From the IMG/VR virus record IMGVR_UViG_3300032011_000001, positions 94,154 through 158,153 of that record: DNA of 64,000 nt. One strand, 5' to 3'. Origin of the DNA: a virus. Below the pieces are notes generated by a model. It had not been told where the DNA came from. It saw only the letters and a list, made by a program, of their open reading frames with translations, and did not search any database. Below, one piece after another: positions 62,135 through 64,000 of this stretch (the first letter of the stretch is position 1; the number at the start of each line of letters is the position of its first letter). The position numbers and the translations under genes are program-made.

Positions 62135-63390
62135 ATTTGTATTTCCTTCATATCTCCGAAATTCTTTCCGGCCTTTACTTTGCAAGGGTACTCGCCAAGT
62201 TCCGTGTTGGAAAATGTATTTACAATATCAATAAACAGGTCCATATCTTCCCTTGATAGATCTATAATGACAGAATCGTGCAAACACATCTTAACATAAC
62301 TTTTTCTATTTGTCAACAACTTTTCTACTTTTAAAAGTTGCCTCATGACCATTTCTGCCGCAGTTCCCTGAATTATATGGTTTACTGCTCGAAAATCATC
62401 CGTCTGTATTCTTTTTCCGAAGTGAGTTTTTGCTATTTCGCTTTTTGGGTCGAAGAACTTTTCTTTCACGACGTTCACGTTGTACAGCTTTTCTAATTCG
62501 CCAATTTCGGAGTTCCTGTCGCCATACATGTAAGCAATAACAGATCTCTTTGCTCGTTGCCTGTCCACGTTTAAGAAAGTCGAGTTCCATTCGTGCAAAT
62601 CTCCCTGGGGTTGTTCTTTTCCTGAAAGAGATAAAAACACCCTAAGCTCGGCGGCGTTAAAATCAAGTTCGGCGATAAGATCGTTATCTGGTGTAATTAG
62701 GCTGCGAAAGTCTGCATCGAGCGTTAAAGCAGGAAAAGATCTCTTTTTATTGTTATATTGCGTCGCCAACTCAAAGAACTCATCAAACAAAGCCCCTTCG
62801 AGATCAGAAACACTATCTGTTGTTAGCCGACCAGTTTTTGTTCTCAGAAAATTGTACTTTATCTTATTGGAGTACGTCTTGTGAAAAGTTTGCAAAAACT
62901 TTCGAACCTTTGGTGTGCTTGCCGATGAAAGAAGGTTTTTTGTATTGGTCTTTATTTCTTTAGAAGACAGATCATTAAAGAATTCCAGCATCCTGCATTG
63001 ATGGTGAAAGTTCTCAAGCTTGTCGTATGTCTTGAATACATGCTCCACTATCTTGTTCTGAACGAGAAAATACTTCTTTATATCGGATAATGGAACCATG
63101 TCATAGAAACAGTGTTCTGAGAGGTTTATTTTTGCTGCATTAAAGCTTCTTCGGAATGCTAGGAGTCTCTCTCTTCTTTTAAGGAACTCTCCGCGCAAAT
63201 GTTTGGGGCATGCCTCTTCCAGTGTTTTTCCGCCACATAAAACCTTAGCGTACTCATATGAGTCGCCCTTCACAGAGGAAGTGGGGGACCATGTTCTGAA
63301 GTATTCTTCTTTGAGCTCTTCTTGGTGAATTTCTCCGTCGTAGAAAAAGCCAAAACACTCTTCTCTGCTATCCAAAATTGAAAAATACAA
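62131..63390 (-). CDS. Short family A DNA polymerase without exonuclease domain
   Basis: A 419-aa protein. Residues ~180-205 (KTGRLTTDSVSDLEGA) are the RTGRLSS-type motif; motif A is AELDFNAAELRVFLSLSG near residue 241; the O-helix RQRAKRSVIAYMYG near residue 280 keeps Arg, Lys and Tyr-Gly but has Ile where Phe/Tyr is usual; motif C is LHDSVIID near residue 372, HDS rather than HDE. No 3'-5' exonuclease or 5' nuclease domain. Start is TTG with AAGGGTG upstream. Might do repair or lagging-strand work beside the family C enzyme. Confidence 0.85.
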   Translation of the reverse strand: MYFSILDSREECFGFFYDGEIHQEELKEEYFRTWSPTSSVKGDSYEYAKVLCGGKTLEEACPKHLRGEFLKRRERLLAFRRSFNAAKINLSEHCFYDMVPLSDIKKYFLVQNKIVEHVFKTYDKLENFHHQCRMLEFFNDLSSKEIKTNTKNLLSSASTPKVRKFLQTFHKTYSNKIKYNFLRTKTGRLTTDSVSDLEGALFDEFFELATQYNNKKRSFPALTLDADFRSLITPDNDLIAELDFNAAELRVFLSLSGKEQPQGDLHEWNSTFLNVDRQRAKRSVIAYMYGDRNSEIGELEKLYNVNVVKEKFFDPKSEIAKTHFGKRIQTDDFRAVNHIIQGTAAEMVMRQLLKVEKLLTNRKSYVKMCLHDSVIIDLSREDMDLFIDIVNTFSNTELGEYPCKVKAGKNFGDMKEIQI

Positions 63391-63391
63391 T

Positions 63392-64000
63392 CTACACCCT
63401 TAAAGATTTCATCAAAGAAGCAGGGATCACTTCTGCTTCATCAAGTACCTCATTAGTATAAACCAAAGCCTTCTGAATGTCAAGGTTTGCTTCCAAAGAA
63501 ACTACACTTTTTATTAATGTGTCCATCTGCTCTTGGGTGAATGAGAGATTATTCTCGTTTATCTTTGTGAAAACATACAACTTTATCCAAAATGGGTATC
63601 CTCTCTCGTCTTCCGCAAAAAACAGGTCTGTCTTGCCTAGAGTGGCTACTTTCTGTCTTTCTCGAACTAAAGAAACTACTTTTTTATCACATATCTTCTT
63701 TTGAGTGTAGGTCGGATAGTCATTTACCAATTTTGTATAAATATATGAATAGGCCTCGATAAGAGCGAGGAAATCAGACGTCTCTGTCCTGTTAAAATAT
63801 GTGTTAAAAAAGCTGTCAATGTTTGGGACGTTTTCTTCTTTCATTTTGCTCATCATATGCTCCGACTTTAAATTGGCATACATTCTCCACGGAACATTCT
63901 TGTCAAGCATGAAGCCATACGCACTGCAGTGGCGAACAAATGAGGAGTAGTTTATGTCACTCAAGTACTTCCTTATCTTGATGTCGTCGTTCCCACAATC
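63392..64000 (-). CDS. Unrecognised protein, N-terminus cut by the window edge
   Basis: Reading frame of 202 codons open to the right edge; the codons before the first possible start (ending KIRKYLSD) look coding, so the gene continues upstream. SSFVRHCSAYGFMLDKNVPW and RMYANLKS resemble a segment (GFxxDKNxPWRxxAxL) seen in marine phage virion proteins. The rest is helical. Translation of the next gene starts with its TTG overlapping this stop region. Confidence 0.6.
   Translation of the reverse strand, partial: DCGNDDIKIRKYLSDINYSSFVRHCSAYGFMLDKNVPWRMYANLKSEHMMSKMKEENVPNIDSFFNTYFNRTETSDFLALIEAYSYIYTKLVNDYPTYTQKKICDKKVVSLVRERQKVATLGKTDLFFAEDERGYPFWIKLYVFTKINENNLSFTQEQMDTLIKSVVSLEANLDIQKALVYTNEVLDEAEVIPASLMKSLRV

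Overview
This window is a contiguous piece of a large, virulent-type tailed-phage genome (probably a myovirus-like jumbo or near-jumbo phage). It carries a trimeric-fibre-type tail protein, two peptidoglycan-degrading enzymes, an acidic scaffold-like protein and a holin/XhlA-like protein. Replication genes are a Pol III alpha-type polymerase, a DnaB/gp41-like helicase, a FEN-type 5' exonuclease, a RecA/UvsX recombinase, a gp32-like zinc SSB and a short family A polymerase. Nucleotide genes are a class II ribonucleotide reductase, dUTPase, IMPDH/GMPR and a MazG-like protein. There are three good tRNA genes and well over 100 tightly packed genes, all on the minus strand. No integrase, repressor, rRNA, CRISPR array or insertion sequence is visible. 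The host is a Gram-negative, because lipobox signal peptides and short catalytic lysis genes are present. MopE-type Cys/Asp repeats of the kind abundant in Myxococcota and Bdellovibrionota-like bacteria hint at that part of the tree; this is only a hint.

Layout, given left to right although transcription runs right to left. 1-10542: virion-associated giants (1356-aa double WCTA protein, tail fibre), a transglutaminase-like peptidase and an HNH endonuclease. 10643-25141: a dense accessory or early region of small genes, headed by several near-consensus sigma-70 promoters. It holds many SH3/KOW-like GDLV proteins, a hidden set of single-span membrane microproteins missed by length cut-offs, an A-type Fe-S carrier, two HExxH-type peptidases, a promoter-to-terminator small RNA and two copies of a conserved ~115-bp intergenic element. 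25145-30818: a MoxR AAA ATPase + VWA/HExxH protein + CCHC zinc-knuckle + coiled-coil/Lys-tail operon, next to a large MopE-repeat/VWA lipoprotein. 30883-40841: tRNAs, lysis-like genes (lytic transglycosylase, XhlA-like, amidase), GroEL, an acidic scaffold-like protein and a sigma-region-4-like protein. 40831-64000: nucleotide metabolism, an adenine methylase with a possible nuclease partner, the replisome, a GroES-like co-chaperonin, Lon, recombination genes, a possible tubulin/FtsZ-like protein and the short polymerase. Both ends of the window cut through genes.

How the genes work together: the phage supplies most of its own replisome and DNA precursors, a chaperonin/protease set (GroEL, GroES-like, Lon, MoxR) and tRNAs. 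The small-gene region looks like a host-takeover arsenal driven by host-type promoters. The strongest candidates for undescribed biology are the paired intergenic elements (14588-14700 and 23251-23371), the adjacent small RNA, the expanded GDLV family, the membrane microproteins, the MoxR/VWA cluster with its MopE-VWA lipoprotein, and the tubulin-like gene beside the SSB and polymerase. All function calls come from reading motifs by eye; no database search was possible.
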